Below, piece after piece: positions 18,969-26,427 of a stretch of 64,000 nt of DNA. The position numbers were made by a program, and so were the translations under genes. The notes under the pieces are model-generated. The model searched no databases. It saw only the letters and a program-made list of their open reading frames with translations, and was not told the DNA's origin. The DNA lies in assembly GCA_021463165.1 (NCBI GenBank), contig JAJTWY010000005.1:62001-126000 (forward strand). Reading direction: 5' to 3'. The first letter of the stretch is position 1. Every line of letters starts with the position of its first letter. Source of the stretch: Pyrinomonadaceae bacterium (GTDB lineage: Bacteria; Acidobacteriota; Blastocatellia; Pyrinomonadales; Pyrinomonadaceae).

Positions 18969-19004
18969 AATTGATTATAAAAGTACTTCCTAGACAAGAA
19001 TTTG

Positions 19005-19520
19005 ATGACAACTGCGATTCAACAATCAAATGTGCGACCAACTGGATTTCCTAAGCCTTTTTTGAAATGGGCAGGCGGCAAGACGCAGTTGCTCGGATCT
19101 TTGCTTTCTCTCAAACCGAAAAATTTTAAAAAATACATAGAACCGTTCGTCGGCGGTGGAGCAATGTTTTTCGCAATGGGTCATCCCAACTCGGTTCTGT
19201 CTGATTCCAACGAGGAGTTAATCATAACTTATACGGTTGTACGAGATCAGGTCGAAGCATTAATTGAACGATTGCGACGATTCTCAAATGACAAGGAAAC
19301 ATTCTATGAGGTTAGAGGCTGGGATACTGCCGTGCTTTCGCCGATTGACCGTGCGGCCCGTCTAATTTACCTCAACAAGACCTGTTTTAATGGTCTGTAT
19401 CGAGTTAACAAGAACGGACAGTTCAACACGCCATATAACGGTGCGAGTGGTTTCAATTTCTTACAACCCCATGTTCTGCGATCTGAAAGCGAAGCCTTGC
19501 CGAAACAACTAAACAGCTAG
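19005..19520 (+). pseudogene. Truncated Dam-type (D12 class) adenine-N6 methyltransferase
   Basis: The N-terminal half of a D12/Dam methyltransferase: FPKPFLKWAGGKTQLL (SAM motif I), YIEPFVGGGAMFF, LSDSNEELI and ARLIYLNKTCFNGLYRVNKN with GQFNTPYN. The frame ends after about 171 residues (LPKQLNS-TAG). Family members have 260-300 residues, and the catalytic DPPY motif IV lies in the missing part. It is not found in other frames downstream, where the next gene begins at once (TAGTG overlap). The likely cause is an internal deletion joining mid-methylase to the neighbouring gene. The DNA is AT-richer than the flanks, which suggests transfer. Predicted inactive. Confidence 0.8.
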
Positions 19521-20266
19521 TGGAAGGTAAAGGAAAAACTCAACACCAGCAGGTTATCGACGTGATGCTCGAAAACGGCGGTTTTGCAACTCTTGGCTAC
19601 CTTTATCAGTTCGTAAATGTTTCCGAGTGGAAAACCAAAACACCTTTCAAAACTATCAACCGGATAGTTCAGGATCATCGGTTTTTCTTCAGGATTAGAC
19701 CAGGACTCTGGGGGTTGAACGCTCGCAAAAGAGACGTTCTGGAAAAATTCAGAATCGATAATTTGAACGAGGAGACGCAAGAGGTCTTTGATCATTCGTA
19801 CTTCCAGGGATTGCTCGTTGAAATCGGAAATCTTCGCGGACTTAATACGTTTGTACCGAATCAAGATAAGAACCGGCAGTTCTTGTCGAGAAAGCTTGGA
19901 GATCTCGCTTCTATGCAGTCCATTTTTGATTTTGCCTATCCGAACTTGGTTCGAAGAGCGCAGACAGTAGATGTCATCTGGTTCAATCAGAGGAAAATGC
20001 CGGCAGCTTTTTTTGAGGTTGAGCATTCCACTGACATTTACAATTCGCTAATAAAATTCTCGGATCTAACCGATTTCAATGCGAGTTTTTGCATCGTTGC
20101 AAATCAAGTTCGAAAGCGTGAATATGAGCAAAAGCTTTCGTCGAGCATCTTCGATCGTGTCCGCGGGCGTATAAACTTCCTTAGTTATGAACATTTATCG
20201 GAGATGCACAGTAACGCGTCCAAGATCAACAAGTTGGAAGAAGTTGTAAATTTCCTAAGGAACTGA
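19520..20266 (+). CDS. Putative restriction endonuclease-like protein (wHTH plus PD-(D/E)XK)
   Basis: 248 residues, GTG start overlapping the methylase stop. Residues 5-70 (VIDVMLENGGFATLGYLYQF ... WKTKTPFKTINRIVQDH ... FFRIRPGLWGL) match the helix-turn-helix module found at the N-terminus of several restriction enzymes. Residues about 145-200 (TVDVIWFN, AAFFEVEHSTDIYNSLIKF, FCIVANQVRKREYEQKL) fit a PD-(D/E)XK nuclease core with D, then ExE. With the adjacent Dam-type fragment this looks like the R half of a type II restriction-modification system. Target and activity are unknown. If it were active without its methylase it would be toxic, so it may be silent or protected by another methylase. 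Confidence 0.65.
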   Translation: MEGKGKTQHQQVIDVMLENGGFATLGYLYQFVNVSEWKTKTPFKTINRIVQDHRFFFRIRPGLWGLNARKRDVLEKFRIDNLNEETQEVFDHSYFQGLLVEIGNLRGLNTFVPNQDKNRQFLSRKLGDLASMQSIFDFAYPNLVRRAQTVDVIWFNQRKMPAAFFEVEHSTDIYNSLIKFSDLTDFNASFCIVANQVRKREYEQKLSSSIFDRVRGRINFLSYEHLSEMHSNASKINKLEEVVNFLRN

Positions 20267-20512
20267 CTGCACCTCTTCCCGCCAAAATTCTTCGACCGTT
20301 TGATCAGTAAATCTTACCCCGATCATCGGGTCAGTAGGATATGTTTGACCGCAACCACAATCGTATTCGAAGTAGACGACTGTTCCGCACAGTCCAACGT
20401 AAAGCGTTTCGAAGGTGCTGTCGTTGTTTGGATTGTTCAGCACTCGAACCTCCTGTCCGATCTCATACGGAGCTCCGTCAATGTTGTAGTCTCTTCTACG
20501 GCTAGCGGGCAT
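20255..20512 (-). CDS. Small hypothetical protein with Cys cluster
   Basis: An 85-residue reading from MPASRRRDYN. It contains YEIGQEVRVLNN, LYVGLCGTVVYFEYDCGCGQ, YPTDPMIGVRF and EEFWREEV, a small beta-barrel-like pattern with a DCGCG cluster. I do not know the family. The open frame runs on to 20914 on this strand and includes a similar segment (GYDVGDTCLVRFDG) just before this start, but no good start codon lies close and the upstream part is antisense to the nuclease-like ORF. The start is therefore uncertain. The 3' end overlaps the endonuclease gene by 12 bases, tail to tail. Confidence 0.45.
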   Translation of the reverse strand: MPASRRRDYNIDGAPYEIGQEVRVLNNPNNDSTFETLYVGLCGTVVYFEYDCGCGQTYPTDPMIGVRFTDQTVEEFWREEVQSVP

Positions 20513-20605
20513 TTTTGGTACGGAATTTCTCGAAAAGTTTATCACCGGATTCGATTGACCATCAAACCTTACTAAGCAAGTATCGCCGACATCATAGCCG
20601 ATTCT

Positions 20606-21244
20606 ATGGCTCCGCGTAGATTTAGTTCTGTTGTTGTCTGGCTGGAGGCAACTGGGATGGTCACGAAAGATAGTGATCGCTATTTTCTCTCGGCGGAATG
20701 GATCAACCAAGCAGTTCCAATCCTGGAGTTTACGGATGTCGGCGAGCCAATCCTGCCGCGCAGCACAGACCTTAATGAATACACCACGGTCGCGGCTCGT
20801 GCTCAAAAAGCTCGAAAGACAATCGTAACTTATCGCGATCTTGTGGCTTCTGAACGGGCGGACAATGCTCACAGGCATTTGGTAAATCTTGTGGCTAGAC
20901 GGATAAAGCAGCAAGGCTCGATTCCAAGATACAACTATTTGATAGATCTGGCGACGCGTTTTGACAACACGGATTACATCTTTGAGATGAAATCCTTGAC
21001 CACGAGCAACGCTAGAAGCCAGCTTCGATCAGGTTTGAGCCAACTATATGAATATCGATATTTCCAGAATCTGCCCGACGCGAAGCTTGTTCTCGTTGTG
21101 GAAAGCAGGCTCCCTGAACAACTTAGATGGATGCTGGATTACTTTGAATCCGATCGTGATGTTCTAGCGATTTGGGATGGCAACGATAGACTGTGTGGAA
21201 ATCAAAAGTCTCGTACTGATCTAGCTTTCCTTGGAGTTGAATAA
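20606..21244 (+). pseudogene. Nuclease-like protein, apparently 5'-truncated
   Basis: 212 residues from the ATG at 20606. The first residues (APRRFSSVVVWLEATGMV) look like the second half of a winged helix. The frame stays open upstream only to a TAA at 20573, with plausible helix residues (SIADIIADS) between. The start of the domain is therefore missing. The rest (ARRIKQQGSIPRYNYLIDL, TDYIFEMKSLTTSN, SQLRSGLSQLYEYRYFQ, KLVLVVESRL, VLAIWDG) fits a PD-(D/E)XK-type nuclease fold with a D..ExK core. I judge it a remnant of a larger defence-type gene, though it could be a short functional protein. Confidence 0.55.
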
Positions 21245-21298
21245 TTCTGAAGTTCACAAGATCATTTGTCCCGCTCATGTAGTATGGTGTGTTGATCA

Positions 21299-21385
21299 TA
21301 AACCCAAAATATAAGCAACCATCAGCGGGGCTTGCGATCGAGGCGTCGGATTCGACGATGAATTTCGGTGTATCGGCGGCGAGTT
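21299..21385 (-). pseudogene. Copy A of the dhs 3' end (gene fragment)
   Basis: About 87 bases, roughly 90 percent identical by eye to the last part of the deoxyhypusine-synthase-like gene at 26428-27405. On the minus strand it still reads LAADTPKFIVESDAS before drifting. It precedes the toxin-antitoxin pair. No start or remainder of the gene is present. The rest of the 197-base gap (21245-21441) shows nothing else recognisable. Confidence 0.8.
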
Positions 21386-21441
21386 GTTCCTTACTAGACT
21401 TTTCGCTGGAAACCTTTTGCAGTAAGGTCTAGAATGAGCCT

Positions 21442-21660
21442 ATGTCAGTGATTGCCGATGTAGAGAAACTTGCGTTTGAATTGCCGGTGGGTGATCGAGC
21501 GAGGCTGGCGAGTCGGCTTTGGGAGTCGATTCCCGAAGACTTCATTGAGGATGAAGAGTTCGAAGAAGCCTTGCGAAGAGATCGCGAGATGGACGAAGAC
21601 CCGTCGAAGGTTTTATCGCACGAGGAGTTCTTCGGTTATTTTAGAGAACGTCGAAAGTGA
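21442..21660 (+). CDS. Type II antitoxin (addiction-module component family)
   Basis: 72 residues: a short N-terminal helix (DVEKLAFELPVGDRARLASR), LWESIPEDFIEDEEF and an acidic tail, matching the small 'putative addiction module component' antitoxins that pair with RelE/ParE toxins. It would bind and neutralise the toxin encoded immediately downstream. The toxin start overlaps its stop (GTGA). The pair sits between two fragments of the dhs gene (copies A and B). Confidence 0.82.
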   Translation: MSVIADVEKLAFELPVGDRARLASRLWESIPEDFIEDEEFEEALRRDREMDEDPSKVLSHEEFFGYFRERRK

Positions 21661-21956
21661 GACGTGTCGTTTATCATGTCGCGGCACGTTCCGATGTTCT
21701 TGAAATCGTTGAATACTACGAACGCGAAGGCGGCGCCGAACTTGCCGACCGTTTCACAGCCGAATTGGAGGATTTTATCCGGCGAGTGGCAGAAAATCCA
21801 TTGGCGTATAGCGAATTCAAACACGGTATTAGACGCGCGAATCTGCGTCGCTTCCCACATCATATCCTGTATCGAATTTTAGACGAACAAACGATCAAGA
21901 TCACCAGTGTAAAACACGACCGCCGTCGTCCGTCCTACGGTTTGCAACGACGCTGA
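21657..21956 (+). CDS. RelE/ParE-superfamily toxin
   Basis: 99 residues with the ParE/RelE fold pattern: VVYHVAARSDVLEIVEYYER, a helical hairpin (AELADRFTAELEDFIRRVAE), NPLAYSEFKHGIRRANLRRFPHHILYRI, then TIKITSVKHDRRRP. Members act as gyrase poisons or ribosome-dependent mRNA interferases; which applies here cannot be told. GTG start, translationally coupled to the antitoxin. Its stop lies at the edge of dhs-fragment copy B. Confidence 0.87.
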   Translation: MRRVVYHVAARSDVLEIVEYYEREGGAELADRFTAELEDFIRRVAENPLAYSEFKHGIRRANLRRFPHHILYRILDEQTIKITSVKHDRRRPSYGLQRR

Positions 21957-21960
21957 TCCA

Positions 21961-22080
21961 CCAACCCAACATATAAGCAAACATCAGCGGGGCGACGATC
22001 GAGGCGTCGGATTCGACGATGAATTTTGGGGTGTCGGCGGCGAGCTTGCGCGAGGTAATTTTCACTAACGGACGGCGCGC
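21961..22080 (-). pseudogene. Copy B of the dhs 3' end (gene fragment)
   Basis: About 120 bases aligning with the final 120 bases of the dhs-like gene (26431-26550). The first 85 are about 92 percent identical by eye, and similarity fades through the last 35. On the minus strand it reads KLAADTPKFIVESDASIVAP and continues AYMLGW, but the native stop codon is lost. It begins directly after the toxin stop codon and ends at the end of the second, broken toxin. Confidence 0.82.
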
Positions 22081-22083
22081 CTT

Positions 22084-22398
22084 TTAGCTGTTTGATCCTA
22101 TGTTTCGCAGAACACTTTTTGTCCGTTCGGGATCGCGGCGATCATCCAGGACTGCAAAAACTTGTACGTCCTCGCCATCCATTCGATAGTAGATCGATTA
22201 GGGAAAACGCTTGCACACCATGCGAAGGTAGGGCGTATTGTCGTTCTTTTGATGTCCGCCGCCGTAGATCTTTAATGATCGCAGGTCGGACATGATCGAG
22301 CTGAGAAAGTATGCACCGACTCCGCTCTCTTGACGTTCGTAGAACCTGATTCCGTCCGCGATCGTCCGTCTAGCTGAACGAAGTACCCGGACATTCAT
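22084..22398 (-). pseudogene. RelE/ParE-type toxin interrupted by a nonsense codon
   Basis: Read through one TAA (at 22198-22200) this is a 104-residue ParE-like toxin. Before the stop: VRVLRSARRTIADGIRFYER and YLRMVCKRFP. After it, in the same frame: SIYYRMDGEDVQVFAVLDDR and RDPERTKSV, the conserved C-terminal half of the family. The stop sits where family members have an aromatic residue (RFPYSIYY-like), so a single base change from TAT/TAC to TAA explains it. The ATG overlaps the antitoxin stop (ATGA). Confidence 0.78.
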
Positions 22399-22592
22399 TT
22401 CAGTTCGCTGCGGAGATCGGCTTCGAGTTCGTCGAGGCTGATGAAAGAGTCTTCGCCCTTCGCAAGAGCCTTCTCTCGGTCAGCGAGATACTCGCGATGC
22501 CAGTCGCTCTCGAGTCGAATCCACGGTCGCCTCCAGGAATCGCCCCACGAACCGATGCAAACCGCTTGCGAGTCGTGTAAAATACAAAGCAA
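22395..22592 (-). CDS. Antitoxin of the broken toxin pair (start uncertain)
   Basis: 65 residues. The C-terminal part (DWHREYLADREKALAKGEDS, then SLDELEADLRSELK) matches small addiction-module antitoxins. The N-terminal part (from MLCILHDSQAVCIGS) does not look like the usual helix, so the 5' end may be damaged or the start may lie elsewhere. It overlaps the disrupted toxin by 4 bases, the normal arrangement of such pairs. Bases 22593-22690, before the FMN reductase, show nothing recognisable. Confidence 0.5.
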   Translation of the reverse strand: MLCILHDSQAVCIGSWGDSWRRPWIRLESDWHREYLADREKALAKGEDSFISLDELEADLRSELK

Positions 22593-22690
22593 TTCCTAAG
22601 AAAAGTCACGCATGACGCTGATGTGTTTTGGCCACACGCCCAACAAGATCTTGGCGAAATGTTCGACCTGTTAGATAAACCCGTAAACCG

Positions 22691-23248
22691 ATGAAAAAGT
22701 ATAAAGTTGCAGTTCTAGTAGGCAGTTTGCGAAAAGAGTCATTTAACCGAAAGGTCGCCAAAGAGCTTATTCGGATCCAACCGGACTCACTCGACATGGA
22801 GATCGTCGAGATACGTGATCTCCAATTGTACGATCAGGATCTGGACGATACCGGCACGCCGCCGCAAGGGTGGACAGCTTTTCGGGAAAAGGTGGGGGCG
22901 GCCGATGCGGTACTTTTTGTCACGCCGGAATACAACCGGTCTATTCCGGGAGCGCTAAAGAACGCCATTGATGTCGGCTCTCGTCCATATGGACATAGTG
23001 TGTGGCAAGGAAAACCCGGTGCGGTAGTGAGCGTAACCCCGGGCGGCCTGGGGGCATTTGGAGCCAACCACGCCTTGAGGCAATCGATGGTCTTTCTCGA
23101 CGTGCCGATGATGCAGCAGCCCGAGGCTTATCTCAGTAATATCTCAAAGTCGCTGGACGACGACGGCCGATTGATCGAAGCAACCGAGAAACATCTGAAG
23201 GCATTTATGGATGCCTATGCCCGATGGGTCGATAAGCACTGTCGATAA
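22691..23248 (+). CDS. NADPH-dependent FMN reductase (ChrR/azoreductase-like)
   Basis: A 185-residue flavodoxin-fold protein. The N-terminal VAVLVGSLRKESFNRKVA is the FMN phosphate loop, followed by VLFVTPEYNRSIPGALKNAI, the family signature for FMN ring binding, and VVSVTPGGLGAFGANHALRQ. Such enzymes reduce FMN, quinones, chromate or azo dyes with NAD(P)H. Cytoplasmic. It stands alone, and a copy of the ltrA 3' end lies a few bases after its stop, at the right edge of the island. Confidence 0.88.
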   Translation: MKKYKVAVLVGSLRKESFNRKVAKELIRIQPDSLDMEIVEIRDLQLYDQDLDDTGTPPQGWTAFREKVGAADAVLFVTPEYNRSIPGALKNAIDVGSRPYGHSVWQGKPGAVVSVTPGGLGAFGANHALRQSMVFLDVPMMQQPEAYLSNISKSLDDDGRLIEATEKHLKAFMDAYARWVDKHCR

Positions 23249-23254
23249 CGGCTG

Positions 23255-23296
23255 CGAAACCCGCGCCAACAAACGCTAAGCCGCGATGCTCGGCCA
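23255..23296 (+). repeat. Partial copy of the ltrA 3' end
   Basis: About 42 bases resemble ltrA near 18870-18912. A 10-base block (GAAACCCGCG) and a 16-base block (AAGCCGCGATGCTCGG) are exact and in the same relative spacing and orientation, with about six differences between them. The copy reads out of frame after a few codons and is non-coding. It marks the right edge of the 18.97-23.25 kb island. Confidence 0.6.
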
Positions 23297-23314
23297 GACG
23301 CGGGGAATGAATCC

Positions 23315-24193
23315 TTAATTCATCATCCTGAACTGTTGCGGCGTGATGCCGGTATGTTTTTTGAACGTGGTCGAAAGGTGACTGTGGCTGGCGAAGCCGG
23401 TTTCGAGCGCGATGGTCGTGATCGATCTCTTTGTGTTTGACAGCTGCCATCGTACGGAGCGAAGACGCTGTTGAATAATGTACTGTGCCGGGGTCACTCC
23501 GAACGAGCGATGAAACGTGCGAAGCAAACTATCTGAACTCATTTCCGCCAGCCCGGCGAGATCCTCGATCGTGATCCGGCGTCCCAGGTTTTCGCAGATA
23601 AAATCGTGCAGCATCTGAAATCGATTCCGCGAAAACGGCATTGCGCGCTCGAGCGTGTCAGTGACATTCGAGTTGTATTTTCTAAACAAATGCAGACAAA
23701 GCGAATTGCTTAAACTCTCGCCGGTCAGCTCGGAAATGTCGTCGATCTCGGACGATAGCTGCGCGAGGTTTTTGACCGCTTGATAGATGAAATCGTCGTA
23801 AAAGCCAATGTGCGGCGCAAGCTGGTATTCGTCGGCCGCTTTACCAAGAAACTTTCGCAAAAAGTCCGGCTTGAAATAGATCTCGGCGTAACTCGCCGTC
23901 TCGCCGCGTGCGAATGAAAAGTAACGCGAATTTGCCGGGATCAACCAGCATTCGCCGGCAGTAGGCGGCTCGAGTTTGCGCGCACGACCGTTGATCTCGG
24001 TTTCGATCTCGCTCAAGGCTCCGCCGAGATGAACGATCAATGCGTGCCGACTTTCGTCAATTTCCCAAACGGTCGGCTGCTCGATGTCTTCCGTAGCGGT
24101 CGTCAACTCAAGGCATTTCCAGCTTTTTTGCCGGCTCGGAACGCCGACAAACTTCCGAGAATTTGAAAATTCCGCTGAGAATTTGAAAGCCAT
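23315..24193 (-). CDS. AraC-family transcriptional regulator
   Basis: 292 residues. The N-terminal about 180 form a cupin-like sensor region (HALIVHLGGALSEIE, PTAGECWLIPANSRYFSF). The C-terminal about 100 hold two helix-turn-helix units: RRITIEDLAGLAEMSSDSLL with RTFHRSFGVTPAQYI, and RSITTIALETGFASHSHLST with FKKHTGITPQQFR, the AraC signature. It is divergent, with 37 bases between, from the lipoprotein/SDR gene pair it may control. The ligand is unknown. Confidence 0.9.
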   Translation of the reverse strand: MAFKFSAEFSNSRKFVGVPSRQKSWKCLELTTATEDIEQPTVWEIDESRHALIVHLGGALSEIETEINGRARKLEPPTAGECWLIPANSRYFSFARGETASYAEIYFKPDFLRKFLGKAADEYQLAPHIGFYDDFIYQAVKNLAQLSSEIDDISELTGESLSNSLCLHLFRKYNSNVTDTLERAMPFSRNRFQMLHDFICENLGRRITIEDLAGLAEMSSDSLLRTFHRSFGVTPAQYIIQQRLRSVRWQLSNTKRSITTIALETGFASHSHLSTTFKKHTGITPQQFRMMN

Positions 24194-24230
24194 GCTTTGA
24201 TTCTATCTCTATCATTCTAATCAATACAAA

Positions 24231-24692
24231 ATGTTGAATACTCAAACCAGAGGTAGCGGTATTCTTTATATTCTTGTTGCCGCTCTGATATTGTCTTCGG
24301 CCGCGTGCGGACAAACCACAACGAAGAAAGAAGAGCCGCAACGGAATACTATGGAGAACTCACAATCAAAACTACCGCCGCCCGTCGATGCGTTTGTCGC
24401 GGCGGTCAATGCCGGCGATACCGACAAGTTTCTCGCATTCTTTGATGAAAAGACCGGCGTCGTGAACGATTGGGGCCGAAGGTACGAAGGCCGTGCGGCG
24501 ATCAAAGGCTGGAGCGACAAGGAATTTATCGGAGCTCGAGGAACTATCACGCCAACAAGGGTCGAACATAAGGACAACGTCGTCAGCCTTTGGGCCGGCT
24601 GGAAAAGCAGCTTCTATTCTGGCGATAGCCTTTTCATATTTACTATCGACGGCGAGAAAATTAAAGAAATGCGTATTGCAGACGCAAAATAA
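24231..24692 (+). CDS. NTF2-like (SnoaL/DUF4440) lipoprotein
   Basis: 153 residues. The lipoprotein signal ILYILVAALILSSAACG has its lipobox Cys near residue 26. From about residue 45 there is a cone-fold NTF2-like domain: PVDAFVAAVNAGDTDKFLAF, GRRYEGRAAIKGWSDKEFIG, then SGDSLFIFTIDGEKIKEMRI. Such domains bind small molecules or act as enzymes; no catalytic residues can be assigned. The SDR follows 10 bases later with its own strong RBS, so the two are co-transcribed, probably under the divergent AraC regulator. Confidence 0.8.
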   Translation: MLNTQTRGSGILYILVAALILSSAACGQTTTKKEEPQRNTMENSQSKLPPPVDAFVAAVNAGDTDKFLAFFDEKTGVVNDWGRRYEGRAAIKGWSDKEFIGARGTITPTRVEHKDNVVSLWAGWKSSFYSGDSLFIFTIDGEKIKEMRIADAK

Positions 24693-24702
24693 GGGAGAAG
24701 AA

Positions 24703-25476
24703 ATGGCAGATCATTCATTGAAAGGAAAAACAGTAGTTATCGGCGGCGGTGCGAAAAATCTTGGCGGATTGCTCGCCCGCGATTTTGCCAAAGACGGTGC
24801 GAAGGGAATTGCAATTCATTATCACAGCGACTCGGCTAAGAGTGCGGCGGACGAAACCGTCGCGGCGGTCAAAGAACTCGGTGCGGACGCGATTACCGTG
24901 CAAGGCGATCTGACGAAGCCCGAAAATGTGACGAAATTGTTTGACGAAACAATTGCGGCATTCGGCGGAGTTGATGTTGCCGTCAACACGACGGGAATGG
25001 TTTTGAAAAAATCTTTCACCGAAATTTCCGAATCGGAATACGACACGATGTTCGGCATCAACGCCAAAGCCGCGTTCTTTTTTATGCAGGAAGCGGGCAA
25101 AAAACTAAACGACAACGGCAAACTCTGCACGATCGTAACTTCGCTGTTGGCGGCGTTCACTGGCTATTACGCAGTTTACGCCGGAGCAAAAGCTCCCGTC
25201 GAACATTTCACCCGTGCGGCTTCCAAAGAGTTCGGGGCAAGAGGGATTTCCGTCACGGCAGTCGCTCCCGGACCGATGGACACGCCGTTTTTCTACGGAC
25301 AAGAAGCCCCCGAAGCCGTCGCCTATCATTCTTCGGCGGCGGATTTGAGCAAATACACAAAAACAGGTCTGACCCACATCGAGGACATCGCCCCGCTCGT
25401 CAAATTCTTAGTAACCGACGGCTGGTGGATCACCGGACAAACGATCTTCGCCAACGGCGGTTACACAACTCGATAA
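24703..25476 (+). CDS. Short-chain dehydrogenase/reductase
   Basis: A 257-residue SDR. The ATG at 24703 follows AAGGGAGAAG, a strong RBS. The cofactor loop is unusual (VVIGGGAKNLGG rather than TGxxxGxG), and the usual NNAG is NTTG. The catalytic set is present: Ser in IVTSLLAAF, then YAGAK. SVTAVAPGPMDTPFF and TGQTIFANGGY follow as in the family. The altered glycine loop is reminiscent of enoyl-reductase-like or atypical SDRs. The substrate is unknown. Terminated by a strong hairpin at 25498. Confidence 0.87.
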   Translation: MADHSLKGKTVVIGGGAKNLGGLLARDFAKDGAKGIAIHYHSDSAKSAADETVAAVKELGADAITVQGDLTKPENVTKLFDETIAAFGGVDVAVNTTGMVLKKSFTEISESEYDTMFGINAKAAFFFMQEAGKKLNDNGKLCTIVTSLLAAFTGYYAVYAGAKAPVEHFTRAASKEFGARGISVTAVAPGPMDTPFFYGQEAPEAVAYHSSAADLSKYTKTGLTHIEDIAPLVKFLVTDGWWITGQTIFANGGYTTR

Positions 25477-25497
25477 ACACACCATTCAGTCAATTAT

Positions 25498-25522
25498 GAG
25501 GCGGTTTGGGCCAAGCCGCCTC
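25498..25522 (+). terminator. Hairpin after the SDR gene
   Basis: Inverted repeat GAGGCGGTTTGG / CCAAGCCGCCTC with a GC-only apex gives a 12-pair stem with one G-T wobble, 21 bases after the SDR stop. Only a weak T stretch follows, so it may end or protect the transcript. Confidence 0.55.
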
Positions 25523-25644
25523 TTAAAGATGTATTTGATCGGCATCTCATTCACGATCCACGAAATACCGCAGACCTTTTGGGAGCGGCGATCGGTGGCA
25601 CGCCGCTTCGACCCAAGGGCGAGCGGCGCTCTCCGCCGTCTATC

Positions 25645-25881
25645 TCATTTCAATGCCGCGAGATCGGCGCCGAAGTTGATATGATAGGCATTTCCGGCGA
25701 CAACGAGAGCCGGAACCGACTTGATCCCTGAAGCCTCAGCCTCGCCAATTCGCCCTTTGTCTTCGCCAAGGTGTACGACCTCGACATCGTAGCGATCTCG
25801 GTCGATGGTGTCGACGATCATCTGTTCTGCATCCACACAAACGGGGCACCCCGCGTGATAGAAAGTTGCTTTTTCCTTCAT
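25645..25881 (-). CDS. Small thioredoxin/glutaredoxin-like protein
   Basis: 78 residues with a CPVC active site (residues 12-15) after a short beta strand (KATFYHAG), then DRYDVEVVHLGED and the cis-Pro region KSVPALVVAG. This is a minimal thioredoxin fold. It is divergent from the HxlR-type regulator across 132 bases, an arrangement often seen when HxlR-family regulators control redox genes. Its partner is unknown. Bases 25523-25644 hold nothing I can support. Confidence 0.8.
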   Translation of the reverse strand: MKEKATFYHAGCPVCVDAEQMIVDTIDRDRYDVEVVHLGEDKGRIGEAEASGIKSVPALVVAGNAYHINFGADLAALK

Positions 25882-26013
25882 TGCAAATTTACTCCTTATA
25901 AGTTACGTTCGATCAAAAGCCGCATGTGCGTACTTTTCTTGAAGCTAACAGAACTAGCGGGCCGATGTAAGTAGGCACTTTTTGGACACATAGTTACTTT
26001 TTGGTTGTAATTG

Positions 26014-26358
26014 ATGCAGGCAAAGGCGAAAAAAATTTCAGAGCAAACTCGCGCTGAGGGCAAACCGGATGTTAAACGAATGGTCGAAAATATCATTCGC
26101 TGCAAATGGTCTCTTTCGGTGCTCGATGCTCTTCGTAACGGGATAACCCGCCCCGGACAAATGGAGCGAAGCATTGACGGAATAACCACCAAAGTCCTAA
26201 ACGAACGCCTGCGAAAACTCGTCCGCTTCGGCATCGTCGAGAGGACTGCCTTTCCCGCCGTGCCGCCGCACGTCGAATACACGTTGACTTCCTTCGGCCG
26301 AAAATTCGTCCGCGTTCTTGATTCGATCGAAAAGCTCGAAGAAGAATTGGGGAAATGA
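26014..26358 (+). CDS. HxlR-family winged-helix transcriptional regulator
   Basis: About 114 residues. It shows the HxlR pattern: MVENIIRCKWSLSVLDALRN, GITRPGQMERSIDGITTKVL with NERLRKLVRFGIVER as the DNA-binding unit, and VEYTLTSFGRKFV as the wing. No cysteine lies at the usual N-terminal sensing position; the only Cys is in IIRCKW, where many family members have GGKW. Probably regulates the divergent thioredoxin-like gene or itself. Confidence 0.85.
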   Translation: MQAKAKKISEQTRAEGKPDVKRMVENIIRCKWSLSVLDALRNGITRPGQMERSIDGITTKVLNERLRKLVRFGIVERTAFPAVPPHVEYTLTSFGRKFVRVLDSIEKLEEELGK

Positions 26359-26427
26359 TACCGTTTCAAGGTTTCGCACGATCAATTCCGCAGATCTAAC
26401 TCAAAGAGTTTGATGTGCGTTTGAAGA

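Noticed and set aside
17951..19054. A 367-residue open frame on the plus strand overlapping ltrA
   Set aside because: It is a shifted frame of ltrA, rich in Arg, His and Pro, with no recognisable motif. GC-rich genes often give such shadow frames.
18968..23300. Prophage or transposon
   Set aside because: No phage structural gene, transposase or terminal inverted repeat of an IS was found; only defence and TA fragments.
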